NCBI RefSeq assembly: GCF_000383615.1
Contig: NZ_KB911611.1
Location: 1-64,000 of the forward strand
DNA from: Streptomyces canus 299MFChir4.1
Lineage (GTDB): Bacteria; Actinomycetota; Actinomycetes; Streptomycetales; Streptomycetaceae
DNA length: 64,000 bases
Direction of reading: 5' to 3'
The notes under the pieces are model-generated. The model saw only the letters and a list, made by a program, of their open reading frames with translations. It ran no database searches and had not been told where the DNA came from. Positions 43,801 to 52,429 of this stretch are shown one piece after another (within the stretch, counting starts at the first letter, position 1; each line of letters opens with the position of its first letter). A program made the position numbers and the translations under genes.

Positions 43801-43893
43801 CTGCGGGCAGTTACCGCCCGGCAGCCGGAGCGCCGCCGAGACGATCGCCACCCTGCCGCCCCAGGACGTCACCTCGTTGTCACCGTTCACCAT
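40891..43893 (-). CDS. Polyketide synthase module KS-AT-ACP
   Basis: The 1000-residue module has KS (about 12-435: LAACSTALVAAHLG, VESHGTATRLGDAV, VKGNIGHTREAAGF), AT (about 505-800: FAFPGVGSEYIGMGAGL, Ser in LGHSLGEWTAAT, specificity segment SGLAFHNDQL) and a C-terminal ACP (AHFFDMGGDSLLGRHL near 945). There are no reductive domains. The AT motif AFHN departs from the malonyl HAFH and methylmalonyl YASH signatures; given the adjacent FkbH-type cassette this AT is the best candidate for a hydroxy- or methoxymalonyl-ACP unit (inference). It overlaps the A-PCP NRPS by 14 bases, suggesting that protein primes it. Confidence 0.9.
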   Translation of the reverse strand: MVNGDNEVTSWGGRVAIVSAALRLPGGNCPQSYWDSLQDGTDAIRRTADSAPDFGQHPLGTPDNARFISAYGAIDAATAFDHQRFGMSAAEAMLTDPQHRTLLELADEALHRAAVPAAGRARTAVFVGTGPTSYDEVVRRHLAGTPGVDDFAVELGTARDYAAGKIAYRLDLKGPAVNVLAACSTALVAAHLGCRALLAGEADTALVGVSAIRFPEWRGYWAVPGSISSVDGVCRPFDAMAGGTVPADGAGALVLKRLDDALAAGDDVLAVIRGSATNNDGAKPGFASVSSASQEAVIRAALHAANVDPNAVSYVESHGTATRLGDAVEWSTLQKVFRRNDRPLYVGAVKGNIGHTREAAGFAGLLKAVYSLRHGLVPPTANFATLPAEMHVDDSAVRPVSKAQTIDVAPGRVAGVSAFGLGGSNCHLVLEAPPERAPAQGGTRGVVLLSSHRLDTLDADTEHVRDLLGSRPEAAAPLAHRTQRRAHPHRYRRFVRLDGGPGSGVFAAPAGRVPKRPDKIVFAFPGVGSEYIGMGAGLVKTSAVFRRSIEESVRLAADRGVDISEVFTTAPQPDAEPSHSLDLLRMVRGTGGAQRPGALDSLPGRHLALFAVQLAYVDMFAAAGIRPAAVLGHSLGEWTAATVAGVLRKRDAVELIAKRAELIRESGPGATIAVAAPADEVVPLLNGRMTLAADNSAQSCTVSGPADAAEEVQRVLDAQGIVFQQIDSGLAFHNDQLSDASVQLREMLRDRSFGTSDIDIASGVTGTWSVGAALDAEYWQRQLTAAVQFRSALRTVAGRYRVLVEIGPGNIRPWAAQTAEGLESIRVARASYEGVPDLTVYEQALASLWMRGHEPIWPSWESASEAIAEPEAAPSLHRSVFDPRGAAAAPESAQPHRAGPDEPVADGRPERAEIGLQSLTDQLGLMWCALLGLAEVDPDAHFFDMGGDSLLGRHLIAMVQEYSGTAVPGTVVFESGSLQGMATSIHAWITRERIAQERKH

Positions 43894-46147
43894 GGCCTCC
43901 CGACGACTTCCACTGCTCGGCGAAGTCCCGGACGGTCGGCGTCTGGAGCAGCATGGCCAGGTCGATGCGGTCGCCCAGCGCCTCTTCGAGGGCTATGCGC
44001 AGGAGCATCACCTTCAGGGAGTCACCTCCCAGGTCGAGGAACGAGTCCTCCACTCCGATCTCGCGCAGCCCCAGAACGTTGGACCACACCGTCGCGACGG
44101 TGAGCTCGACGTGGTCCTCGGGTGGTTCCGGCGGCGCCAGGAAATCGGGGCGTGCTCTGAGCTGCGTGGCGAAGGCCGCCCGGTCCAGTTTGCCGCTGCC
44201 GAGCAGGGGCAGGTCGGCGACCGGGACGATGTAGGTGGGCACCATGTACGGCGGCAGCAGGTCGAAGAGGAAGCGCTTGAGCCCGGGGACGTCGAGCACG
44301 CCGTCCATCGGCACGACGTACGCCACGAGCAGGTTCCCCTGGTCGGCGTCGGGCAGACTGGCGACGGCGGTGGCCGCGACGTTGTGGTGGCCACGGATCG
44401 CGTGCTCCACCTCGGTGGGCTCGACCCGCTGTCCGCGGATCTTGATCTGCGCATCCGCCCTGCCGACGAACTCGACCTGGCCGTCCGGGCGGAAGCGCGC
44501 AAGGTCCCCGGTGCGGAACAGCACCGGAGCGTGCTGCGGGTCGAAGGGATTGGGTACGAAGCGGTCGTCGGTGAGCTGCGGCCGGTTGAGGTACCCGTCG
44601 GCGAGTCCCGGCCCGCCGGCGTAGAGTTCCCCGACGAATCCCGGCGGCCTCAGGCGACCTGCGGAGTCGCACACGTACAGCCGCATGTCGATGGGCCTGC
44701 CGACGGTCGACGTCTTCTCGTCGTCGGGCAGTGCCTCTCCCCGGTGGCACACATAGTCGGCCTCGGCCAGGGTGTACGTCACGTGCACCGCGATGCCGAG
44801 ATCCCGGAACTGCCGTTCCAGGTCGAGGTCGACCACCTCGCCCGCGGTGAACAGGTGCCGGATCGGCAGGCCCGGCACGCGAAAGCGGGGATTGGCCAGC
44901 AACACCCGCATCATCGAGGGTACGAAGCTGCATACGGTGATGCCGTGGGTGCGGATGAGGTGGTCGAGGTACGCGTCGTCGCGCTCTCCACCGGGACGGG
45001 CCACGACTATCGTCCCGCCGGTCGCGAGAGCCCAGTAGAACTCCCGGAAGAACGGCACCGACTTCATCAAGTGCCGGTCGCCACCGTCGAGTTGGTAGAG
45101 CCGCTGCTCCAAGAAGATCCGTGTCGTGTGCATCCGGTGAGGGCGGACCACCCCCTTCGGCTCTCCGGTCGAGCCGGAGGTGAACAGGATGTACGCGGCC
45201 GTGCTCTCGTCGGCGATGTCATCGATGGGGGCGTCCGGGACGGACATGTCTTCGAGGAGGTCTTCCAGGACAAACGTCGGCGCTTGAAAATCCGGCCGGG
45301 GCGCGTGCCGCGAGGACACGACGGCGGCAGGGGCGGAGATCTCGCATATCCGCTGGGCCCGGGCCGACGGTGTCGACGGGTCCACGTACAGGAAGGCGGC
45401 GCCCGCCTTCATGATGCCGATCTTCACCGTCAAGGTCTCGATCGACCGCGGTCCTGTGCAGAGGACCGGTGCGCCGGCGCCGGGCAGCAGCGGGCGCAGC
45501 CGCCGTGCGACGCGGTTGGATGCGAGGTCGAGCTCGCGGTAGGTCACACTCCGCTCGCCGTCGATGATGGCGATGGCGTCCGGCGTGCGCCGGGCCTGTT
45601 CGGCGAACATGGCGTGCAGGGTGGTGTCCGGATACCGCACCTGCGGCCCGTTCCACTCCCGAAGGAGAAGTTCGCGTTCGCGTTCGGTCAGCACGTCGAG
45701 GTCGCCGAACCGGTCCTGCGGGCGGATGGCAGCCGCGCGCAGGACGACCTGTATGTGCTCCATCACCTGGTCGAGGTCGTCCGGGGCCCCTTCGTGCAGC
45801 AGCGCGGTCACCTCGGTGCCGTCCTCGCCCGGTGACGGCACGAGGGTCGCTCGCAGCGGAACCCGGCCGCCAGGAGCGGATCGCAGAGCCACGACCACGG
45901 AACCCGGGGTACTGCCGGTCGCGGTGGTGAGAACGTCCCCGAGGCGGTAGCTGTCCGGGTCTTGCACCTCGGGGGCCGCCACCAGCGAGCCGTCAGGCAG
46001 TACATGGTGGACGGACGGGGGCAGGCCGTACCGGTGCAGGAGCAGCCCGACCGTCGTCGCCAGAGCGTGCGCCAGGTCGAGATCCGGCCCGGTTGCCGTC
46101 AAGGGGCCGATGCGGTAGGCGCGTTCGGCCACCAGGGTCGATGTCAT
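43880..46147 (-). CDS. NRPS-like protein: partial C lobe-A-PCP with divergent pocket
   Basis: The 755-residue protein starts at ATG 46147. Residues about 1-165 look like only the end of a C domain (no HHxxxDG; DLDVLTERERELLLREWN linker present). The A domain (about 175-665) has FTSGSTGEPKGVVRPH and SGKLDRAAF with its catalytic Lys; the PCP has SFLDLGGDSLKVML. The pocket is abnormal: where FDxxxxE is expected it reads KSVPFFREFYWAL, about four residues short and without the Asp that binds an alpha-amino group, and the NxYGPTE motif is VTYTLAEAD. A domains lacking that Asp usually activate aryl, hydroxy, keto or beta-amino acids. It probably primes the adjacent PKS with such a unit (inference). 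Confidence 0.85.
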   Translation of the reverse strand: MTSTLVAERAYRIGPLTATGPDLDLAHALATTVGLLLHRYGLPPSVHHVLPDGSLVAAPEVQDPDSYRLGDVLTTATGSTPGSVVVALRSAPGGRVPLRATLVPSPGEDGTEVTALLHEGAPDDLDQVMEHIQVVLRAAAIRPQDRFGDLDVLTERERELLLREWNGPQVRYPDTTLHAMFAEQARRTPDAIAIIDGERSVTYRELDLASNRVARRLRPLLPGAGAPVLCTGPRSIETLTVKIGIMKAGAAFLYVDPSTPSARAQRICEISAPAAVVSSRHAPRPDFQAPTFVLEDLLEDMSVPDAPIDDIADESTAAYILFTSGSTGEPKGVVRPHRMHTTRIFLEQRLYQLDGGDRHLMKSVPFFREFYWALATGGTIVVARPGGERDDAYLDHLIRTHGITVCSFVPSMMRVLLANPRFRVPGLPIRHLFTAGEVVDLDLERQFRDLGIAVHVTYTLAEADYVCHRGEALPDDEKTSTVGRPIDMRLYVCDSAGRLRPPGFVGELYAGGPGLADGYLNRPQLTDDRFVPNPFDPQHAPVLFRTGDLARFRPDGQVEFVGRADAQIKIRGQRVEPTEVEHAIRGHHNVAATAVASLPDADQGNLLVAYVVPMDGVLDVPGLKRFLFDLLPPYMVPTYIVPVADLPLLGSGKLDRAAFATQLRARPDFLAPPEPPEDHVELTVATVWSNVLGLREIGVEDSFLDLGGDSLKVMLLRIALEEALGDRIDLAMLLQTPTVRDFAEQWKSSGGHGER

Positions 46148-46151
46148 CGTC

Positions 46152-47645
46152 TCACCGGCCTTTTCCGGCCAGGACGGGGTGCCTGGTAGCGATGATGTGC
46201 CGGCCCGCGGCCGTGCCTGTCGCTGCTCCGTAGGTGACCCCAATGATCTTGGCGGAGGAGTCTCCGACGAAATAGAGGCCGGGTTCACTGGATTCCATGT
46301 CCGGCGTGAGGGACATCTGAGGGGAGATCCGCTCGATGACCGGTGCGGCGACCACGGCGCCGGGCACGATCATTCCGGGAAACACCGCGTTGAGCCGGTC
46401 GACCATGGCGAGCACGTCCCCGACGAGCGTGCGGGGGAGGCATTCGGTCAGCGCGGCGTGCTCGTAGTTGATCAAGCTTGTGTCGAGGGACGTGGCCGGT
46501 GTGACCGGCTCACCCCGGTAGTGCGCCCGCAGTTCCTCGACGGTGCACGCGACCGGGCGTCCGCCTCCTCGCTGGGCCACATCGCGAATGAGCTCCAGCG
46601 CGAAATCGGTACCGTCCTGGCCGGCCGGCATGCGCACGGTCGTCACAATGCCGAAGTTGGTCCGCCGGGTCGGCCTGGTCAGACAGTGCTGGCCGTCGAG
46701 TACGACGGCGTCCTCGAACCCGTACTGCATGATGCGGCCGCCCGCGCAGACACAGAACGTCCTGACCGACTCACCACGTTCGTTGAGGAAGGCGAGTTTC
46801 GGGTTGGAACACTGGGAGGACAGCGGGGCCAGCAGCTCCCGGTCCCCCTCAAGCCGCACCCCGACATCGACCTTCGCGGCGGCGCTGTGCTCCAGACCGA
46901 GTTCTGCGATCGTGTTCCGCACCCACGGCAGGCCGAGCTTACCGACCGCGACGACGACCGAGTCGGCCGTCAGGGTCACGGCCGTACCGTCAGTCTGCTC
47001 CGCCTCGACCACGAACCGGGGGTCTGCTGCTGTGCCGATCCTGGTGGCGCGGGTGTGGAAGCGGACCTCGCCACCCGCTTCGACCAGTGCCTCCATCATG
47101 CTCTCCACGACGGTCAGCGCCGTGTCCACGGTGATCGACTGAGACACGGTCAGATCGATGCCGTCGAAATGGCTGTTGACCGACGTGGTGTCCGCGACAA
47201 CGGGGCCGCCGCTGGTGTCGTGCTGGTTCAGCCCGTGCCGGTGCAGCTCCTCGAAGACCTCGCGTACGGCCTGCTCGGCGCCGTCCAGCGAGCCCAGCGC
47301 CCGCTCCAGGCTGCTGAACTTGCGCACCTCACCGTCCTCGGACTGCTCGATCTTCGATCGGCTCAGCGCGCTGGGGTAGCCCAGGCTGGTGTCGAAGTGG
47401 AACGCGGCGCCACCAAGCCCGGTCAGGCACGTGCAGCGTGGGCACTGCATCCGGAACCGCTCACTGGCCCGTACCAGTCTGCCGTTGAGGTCGACCTTGA
47501 CCCGCGGGCAGAGGCTGCCCAGCATGGGGCCGCCCGCTTCGAGCAGCAGCACGCGGGTTCCCGCCCGTGCCAGGGTGTAGGCGGCGAATATCCCTGCGGG
47601 ACCGCCACCGATCACGACGCTGTCATAACGCTCGGTGTCACTCAT
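46152..47645 (-). CDS. FAD-dependent dehydrogenase, COG2509-like
   Basis: The 497-residue flavoprotein starts at ATG 47645 with YDSVVIGGGPAGIFAAYTLA, then LLLEAGGPMLGSLCPRVK and a Cys-rich stretch MQCPRCTCLTGLGGAAFHFD. This matches the pattern of the poorly characterised COG2509 family (Cys pairs followed by a GxGGAgaF motif). Later it has DSVVVAVGKLGLPWVRNTIAEL and GLYFVGDSSAKIIGVTYGAA, the second FAD contact. The Cys residues could bind iron or act as a redox disulfide; that is not established. It overlaps the kinase-like gene by 8 bases and lies 4 bases from the NRPS. Substrate unknown; tailoring oxidation is likely. Confidence 0.75.
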   Translation of the reverse strand: MSDTERYDSVVIGGGPAGIFAAYTLARAGTRVLLLEAGGPMLGSLCPRVKVDLNGRLVRASERFRMQCPRCTCLTGLGGAAFHFDTSLGYPSALSRSKIEQSEDGEVRKFSSLERALGSLDGAEQAVREVFEELHRHGLNQHDTSGGPVVADTTSVNSHFDGIDLTVSQSITVDTALTVVESMMEALVEAGGEVRFHTRATRIGTAADPRFVVEAEQTDGTAVTLTADSVVVAVGKLGLPWVRNTIAELGLEHSAAAKVDVGVRLEGDRELLAPLSSQCSNPKLAFLNERGESVRTFCVCAGGRIMQYGFEDAVVLDGQHCLTRPTRRTNFGIVTTVRMPAGQDGTDFALELIRDVAQRGGGRPVACTVEELRAHYRGEPVTPATSLDTSLINYEHAALTECLPRTLVGDVLAMVDRLNAVFPGMIVPGAVVAAPVIERISPQMSLTPDMESSEPGLYFVGDSSAKIIGVTYGAATGTAAGRHIIATRHPVLAGKGR

Positions 47646-48624
47646 CCGGCAACTCCTTGACCCACTGGGGCGCGCTGGCGGTGTAGCGGGCGATGAAGTG
47701 CCCGTAGTAGAGAGGGGAGGGGTCCCGCCCCTCGTTGCTGATGCGGGCGATGAGCCACTGGCAGAACAGAGGCAGGAGGTCCACCACTCGCCGCGGCAGC
47801 TGACCGGTACGCTCGGCGTAGCGGACGAGCAAGTCCCGCAGCAGCAAGGCGTACCAGTGATCGCTCTCGAGGACCTGGTCGTAGAGCCAGTCCACCCCCC
47901 GCTCACGGTATTCGGGGAAGACCACCAGGCCCAAGGTGACCAGCAGGTTCAGCAAGTCCATGCCGGCGACGCCGAGCGGCCGGTAGTCCTCCCAGTCGAT
48001 GATGGACACCCGGTCGGTCTCGGCGTCGTACCGCAGATTCCACGGTGCCAGGTCGCCGTGCGTGGGGCCGACCAGTGCGTGTTCGAGCGCCGCCCGCAGG
48101 GCTGGCGAGGACACCAGTGGATCTGCCACGTACTGCCGTGCCGCCGCCCAGCGCGCGGCGGGGTCGTTGTGGGTCACGGCACCGCGCAGATGCATGTCAG
48201 CGACGAGGTCGACGGTCCGGGTCAGCAGCGCTGCGAACGTCTCCCTGTCACCGGTCCCCATCAACGCGGTCGGCAGGTCCTCCGACGCCGCGTAGGTCAT
48301 GATGAAGCCGTCTTCGGTCTGCTCCACGGGCTTTGCCCAGTCCACCGTGGCAGGAAGCGCCAGCCGGCCCAGCTTGTGCCACTCGGCGGCTACCTTGGCG
48401 TCGTCGTCGTCGAGCGCGGACTTCGACACCAGTACCGGCCTGCCGTCCAGTGCCAGCGCGGTGAACCTCCGCTTCTTGATCTTCCGAGCCCCCACCGGTG
48501 TCCACGAGGTGAAGGTGATGCGGTCCTCCTCCACGACCCCGCTGTGCCGCTCGTGCACCGCCATCAGGTCGATGCGGGCACGGGTGTCGATCCGGGCCTC
48601 GACGGCTTCTGACTGCTGTTTCAT
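47638..48624 (-). CDS. Aminoglycoside phosphotransferase/choline-kinase-like protein
   Basis: The 328-residue protein of the APH superfamily has the Brenner-type catalytic loop VGPTHGDLAPWNLRYD and the metal-binding IIDWEDYRPLG in place of DFG, with a conserved ATP Lys probably in LVSKSALDDDD. Family members phosphorylate small molecules with hydroxyl groups, including antibiotics as self-resistance. Within this operon it might phosphorylate an intermediate, protect the producer by inactivating the product, or act on a hydroxyl before elimination; sequence cannot decide. It overlaps its neighbours on both sides (ATGA with the glycosyltransferase-like gene). Confidence 0.8.
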   Translation of the reverse strand: MKQQSEAVEARIDTRARIDLMAVHERHSGVVEEDRITFTSWTPVGARKIKKRRFTALALDGRPVLVSKSALDDDDAKVAAEWHKLGRLALPATVDWAKPVEQTEDGFIMTYAASEDLPTALMGTGDRETFAALLTRTVDLVADMHLRGAVTHNDPAARWAAARQYVADPLVSSPALRAALEHALVGPTHGDLAPWNLRYDAETDRVSIIDWEDYRPLGVAGMDLLNLLVTLGLVVFPEYRERGVDWLYDQVLESDHWYALLLRDLLVRYAERTGQLPRRVVDLLPLFCQWLIARISNEGRDPSPLYYGHFIARYTASAPQWVKELPDE

Positions 48625-49865
48625 GAGACGAGCTCCGCGTTGTGTTCGTCGACGTCGATGCGGCGAATGACCTCCGCGATCGGTACTCCGTGGGTCAACC
48701 GCTGCAACTCGCGCACGTACGCCCTCCGGTCGCGGCGGCAGACATCGATGAAGGCTGAGAGCTTTCGGTCCGCGTAATCGGCGAACTCCTTGAAAAGTTC
48801 GGGACTCTTGTCGATCTGAGCGGCCAGATCCGCGAGTGCGAGGGTCCCGGCGAGATCGTCGTCCGGGTTGTCCTTGTCGAAACCGGCCTCACCGAACGAG
48901 GCGCCGTACCGCTCGACCAGTGTTCCCGCCAGGCTTTCCCGGTTGTGCCTGTGCCCGTGGTGCTGATCGGGCAGCAGCATGACCGGGACCTCCAGCGCGG
49001 CGGCCTCATGCAGTGAGGTGAGGCCCGGCGGGGCCATGTACACCGGCCCTGTCGAGAGGAGTTCGAGGAGATCGGCGTGCGGGAGGAGCCCGATCCGCAG
49101 CCGCACCCCGTTCACGGTGTAATTGCGGGAGTGGCGGAAGGCCCCGGAGCACACGATGATCTCGTCGAAATCGCACCCGTCGGCAGCCATTCGTTCCAGC
49201 CACCGGAGCATGACGTCGACGTACGCACCATGCTTCTCGTAATCCAGGAACGCGTTGGTGAAGCCACCCAGGTTGGCCACCAATGTTCGGGGCGTCCGCT
49301 GGACAATGGGGTTGAGTTCGCCGAGGTCCACCATCGCCCCGGTGACAGTGGTCGACTCGAACCCCTGCAACGCGAGCAGGTCCACGCGTTCCGTCACTCC
49401 AGGGAACGCCTGGGCGAACGACTCCGTCGCCATCATGTGCGCGACCACCATTGATTCGTGCACGGACAGCGATCCGAACGCCGCCGCGGCCTCCTCGTCC
49501 GAGCCGAGCCGGACCGCCTCGGCCACGCGGCCCAGTTCCGCGAAGCCACGGCCGACGATCCAGAATCCGAAGAGGCTGTCGAAGAACCTGACCGGCACCC
49601 TTTCGCGTACCGCCGCGTAGACGAGCATGGGCTCCATCACGCTGATCACACTGTCGTACTGACGAACTATCGCTCGGGTGACCGGGATGTCTGACAGATC
49701 GAACTCATCGATATCGGTGAAGCCCTTCCCGTTGAGCCGCGCGTAGTCGAGAGCGATACCGCTGCCGATGAAGTGGATCCTGCTCCGATGGAGCTGCGCC
49801 GCCAGGCTGACCAGCTTGGCCACCGGTCCGAACCCGAATGCCTGAGCACTGCCGAGAACACGCAT
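48621..49865 (-). CDS. Glycosyltransferase-like protein (GT-B, CGA-synthase-like)
   Basis: The 414-residue protein resembles GT-B glycosyltransferases: MRVLGSAQAFGFGPVAKLVS start, DEIIVCSGAFRHSR in the mid-region, and a donor-binding segment VYMAPPGLTSLHEAAALEVP (the PG..S..EA pattern) followed by MLLPDQHHGHRHNRESLAG. It recalls proteins annotated as cytosylglucuronate synthases in nucleoside antibiotic clusters, but no nucleoside genes are here. The sugar donor and acceptor are unknown, and a non-glycosyl role is possible because the window has no deoxysugar genes. ATG 49865 has a GAGGGGG site. Confidence 0.65.
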   Translation of the reverse strand: MRVLGSAQAFGFGPVAKLVSLAAQLHRSRIHFIGSGIALDYARLNGKGFTDIDEFDLSDIPVTRAIVRQYDSVISVMEPMLVYAAVRERVPVRFFDSLFGFWIVGRGFAELGRVAEAVRLGSDEEAAAAFGSLSVHESMVVAHMMATESFAQAFPGVTERVDLLALQGFESTTVTGAMVDLGELNPIVQRTPRTLVANLGGFTNAFLDYEKHGAYVDVMLRWLERMAADGCDFDEIIVCSGAFRHSRNYTVNGVRLRIGLLPHADLLELLSTGPVYMAPPGLTSLHEAAALEVPVMLLPDQHHGHRHNRESLAGTLVERYGASFGEAGFDKDNPDDDLAGTLALADLAAQIDKSPELFKEFADYADRKLSAFIDVCRRDRRAYVRELQRLTHGVPIAEVIRRIDVDEHNAELVS

Positions 49866-49874
49866 GAGACCCCC

Positions 49875-51134
49875 TCAGTGCCCGGCGCAAGCGCGCTCGG
49901 TCGGATCACCCAGTACCCGCAACTCGTGCTCCGCCAGCAGGAGGCGATCGTGAACCTCCTCGGCGTCGCTGCCGGTGACGATCACGTGCCCGACCTGGCC
50001 GAACACATCCTCCGGCGGTGGGGCGACCACGGTTCCGTGCGCGGTGTACTCGCACACGTCGTGCAACCACGGGCGGGTACGCAGCCAGGGGGCGGGGGCC
50101 AGGCCCTCGAACCGCATCCTGGCGGCCGGGTAAAGGAACAGGAGGCCTGCCGCCCGGTCTTCGAACGGCTCGGTATTCGGCCGTCGGCCGAGTGCCGCGG
50201 CGGCGAGCGCGGCACCGGTCTTCACTCCGCACGCAAGTTCGATGACTCGCGGTGAGAGGCCGCCGGCGGGCCGGGCGTTGAGCTCGACGATCCGCGGTCC
50301 GGCGGACGTCATCTTGACCTCGATGTGGGCCACGACCCGGTCGAACCCGGCCGCGAGCACACTGGCCTGGGCCAGCTGGACTCCCGGCTGCAGGGCGGGC
50401 AGATCGAGCGCGTCCCGCCCGCAGATCTGGCCGACCTCGATCGGGTACGGGTCGAAGCCCCACAGCTTGCGGTTCCCGTAGACCATTTCGGCTTCCCCGC
50501 CGGACACCCAGAAATCCACGCTGAACTCGTAGCCGTCCAGGTACTCCTCGATGAGGAGCCCCTTGGCTGCCATACCCATGCTCGGCGCGTCGGTGGCGTT
50601 GCGCAGGGCATCGTCGAGTTCGGCTTCATGCTCGACCCTGCGCACCCCAGCGCTGCCGGACAGTCCCTGGGGCTTGACCACCACCGGATATCCGATGTCT
50701 TCGGCGGCGGCGCGAGCGGCCGCGAGATCGTGCACGAGCACGGACCGCGTCGGCGACAGTCCCGTTCGCGTCAGCAGTTCGCGTTGCAGCTTCTTGTCCC
50801 GCGCCAGCTCCGCCGCCTCGACCGGCATGCCGGGCAGCCCCAGCGCCTCGCCGATTTGCGCGGTCAGCACGACGTGTGCTTCCTCGAAGGTCACCACGGC
50901 ATCGGCGGGAGTACGCGACATCAGCTCCTTCGCGGACCGCAGTACGTCGTCGGCATCCTTCGGATCGAAGACCTCGGTGTCCCCGACCCAGCGCAACTGC
51001 CAATCCGCCGGCTGCGGTGTCAAGAGAACCAGGTCGGCCTCCTGCGCCATTTGCGCAAGCAGGTGCTCGTGCCGGATCTGGTTGCCGCTGCCGACCACCA
51101 GCAGGGTTCCGCGCACATGGGTATTGCCTGGCAT
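49875..51134 (-). CDS. ATP-grasp carboxylate-amine ligase
   Basis: The 419-residue ATP-grasp enzyme has the pre-ATP-grasp domain (LLVVGSGNQIRHEHLLAQMA), the ATP-binding VVVKPQGLSGSAGVRRVEHE, IEEYLDGYEFSVDFWVSGGE, and the metal-binding C-terminal motif RIVELNARPAGGLSPRVIEL. It resembles BacD-type amino acid ligases that form an amide or peptide bond through an acyl phosphate. In this cluster it may couple a free building block, such as the amino acid released by the A-PCP-TE protein, to another amine. I start at ATG 51134, which has AAAGGACGG, rather than ATG 51170, which lacks a ribosome-binding site. Confidence 0.88.
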   Translation of the reverse strand: MPGNTHVRGTLLVVGSGNQIRHEHLLAQMAQEADLVLLTPQPADWQLRWVGDTEVFDPKDADDVLRSAKELMSRTPADAVVTFEEAHVVLTAQIGEALGLPGMPVEAAELARDKKLQRELLTRTGLSPTRSVLVHDLAAARAAAEDIGYPVVVKPQGLSGSAGVRRVEHEAELDDALRNATDAPSMGMAAKGLLIEEYLDGYEFSVDFWVSGGEAEMVYGNRKLWGFDPYPIEVGQICGRDALDLPALQPGVQLAQASVLAAGFDRVVAHIEVKMTSAGPRIVELNARPAGGLSPRVIELACGVKTGAALAAAALGRRPNTEPFEDRAAGLLFLYPAARMRFEGLAPAPWLRTRPWLHDVCEYTAHGTVVAPPPEDVFGQVGHVIVTGSDAEEVHDRLLLAEHELRVLGDPTERACAGH

Positions 51135-51166
51135 TACGTGACCGTCCTTTGCTAAGGGGGTTGTTG

Positions 51167-52429
51167 TCATCGAGAGGAGACCGGGCTCCTGGTGACGGTT
51201 TCAGCCGCACGGGCCGGCGTCCTGCGGGTCAGCAGGGAGAGCGAAGTCGCCGCGACACCGTGGCCGGCAAGCTGTATGAGCAGGTAGGCCGGAAGGCCCA
51301 GGAAGACGAAGGCCGGAAGGCAAAGTGATGACGCCGCGAGGTTGCCGATGCTGAACACCAGCGAGGTCGACGCCGAGTACGCCGCGACCTTCGCCGGCGG
51401 AGCGGTGGCCACCACCAGGGGTTGCAGACTTGGTGAGACCAGACACTCGCCGAGCGCGAACACCACCCCGTAGCCCACCACGATCGCCAGCGCGGCACGA
51501 ACGGAGGGCGCGTGCGCCGACCACAGCAGCAGGCCGAGGCTGAGCGACCACAGCAACACGGCGATCTGCAGCGCCCGGACATAACCCAGCCAGGCAACGA
51601 CCCGCACCGCCACGCCCTGTAGGGCAACCACGGTGATCGCGTTGACCGCCAGCACGACACTGACCCCGAAGGCGCCGAGCCGACTGCCGTCGCGCAATAT
51701 GATGGGCAGCACCGACTCGAGCTGGCCGAATCCGAAAATCACCAGCATCCCCTGGAGCACCAGGACTGCGCGGAACACTGGGTCGAGCAGTGGCGCCCAG
51801 ACGTCGGACACCTTGCGATTCTCCGAAGCGGGCGCCCGTTTTCCCGGCCGTTCCCAGCCGCCCTTGCTCCGTAGGATCGCTATCGTGACGGCCCCGTAGA
51901 CGAAGGCGGAAACCCCGTTGGCCACGAAGCAGATCCGGTATCCCGTGAGGCCGAACGAGCCGACCAGGAAACTGCCCAGCATCGCGGCTCCGGCGACCGC
52001 CCCCGCCTTGATGCGGTTCTGCGCCGCCAGAACACGACCCAGTTCCGGCTCACCGAACAGCGACACGAGCAGGGGCGTGAGCATGGCGTACGACAGTCCC
52101 GTCCCTGCACCGGTCAGTGCGGCGGCCAGCACACTGAGCGTCGTCGGCGCGAAGGCGAGGAAGAACGGTCCCGTGGAGCTCAGAGCAAACGTGACCAGGC
52201 TGATCTTCGCCGGTCCCACGATGTCGCACAGGTAGCCGGCGACCGGGTTCACCACCAGCGCGGACACCGCGGACACCGCGAAGTACCACGACACACCGGC
52301 CACCGATAACCCGACGGCGTCGCTCAGGTACAACGCGGTGAGAGGCAGCACCATCCCCACACCCAACCGACTGACGGTCCAGCCGACCAAGTAGATCGGC
52401 AGGAACGGCGTGCGCGTGGTGGACCTCAT
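51167..52429 (-). CDS. MFS transporter
   Basis: The 420-residue protein has about 12 transmembrane segments (FLPIYLVGWTVSRLGVGMVL at the N-terminus) and the MFS loop GYLCDIVGPAKISLVTFALS between helices 2 and 3. It belongs to drug-efflux-type MFS proteins and probably exports a product or intermediate. It is the second transporter of the cluster, in the opposite operon from the first, and unlike it in sequence. Its ATG shares bases with the stop of the small flavoprotein remnant at 52429-52569 (TGATG), so translation may once have been coupled to that gene. Confidence 0.87.
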   Translation of the reverse strand: MRSTTRTPFLPIYLVGWTVSRLGVGMVLPLTALYLSDAVGLSVAGVSWYFAVSAVSALVVNPVAGYLCDIVGPAKISLVTFALSSTGPFFLAFAPTTLSVLAAALTGAGTGLSYAMLTPLLVSLFGEPELGRVLAAQNRIKAGAVAGAAMLGSFLVGSFGLTGYRICFVANGVSAFVYGAVTIAILRSKGGWERPGKRAPASENRKVSDVWAPLLDPVFRAVLVLQGMLVIFGFGQLESVLPIILRDGSRLGAFGVSVVLAVNAITVVALQGVAVRVVAWLGYVRALQIAVLLWSLSLGLLLWSAHAPSVRAALAIVVGYGVVFALGECLVSPSLQPLVVATAPPAKVAAYSASTSLVFSIGNLAASSLCLPAFVFLGLPAYLLIQLAGHGVAATSLSLLTRRTPARAAETVTRSPVSSR

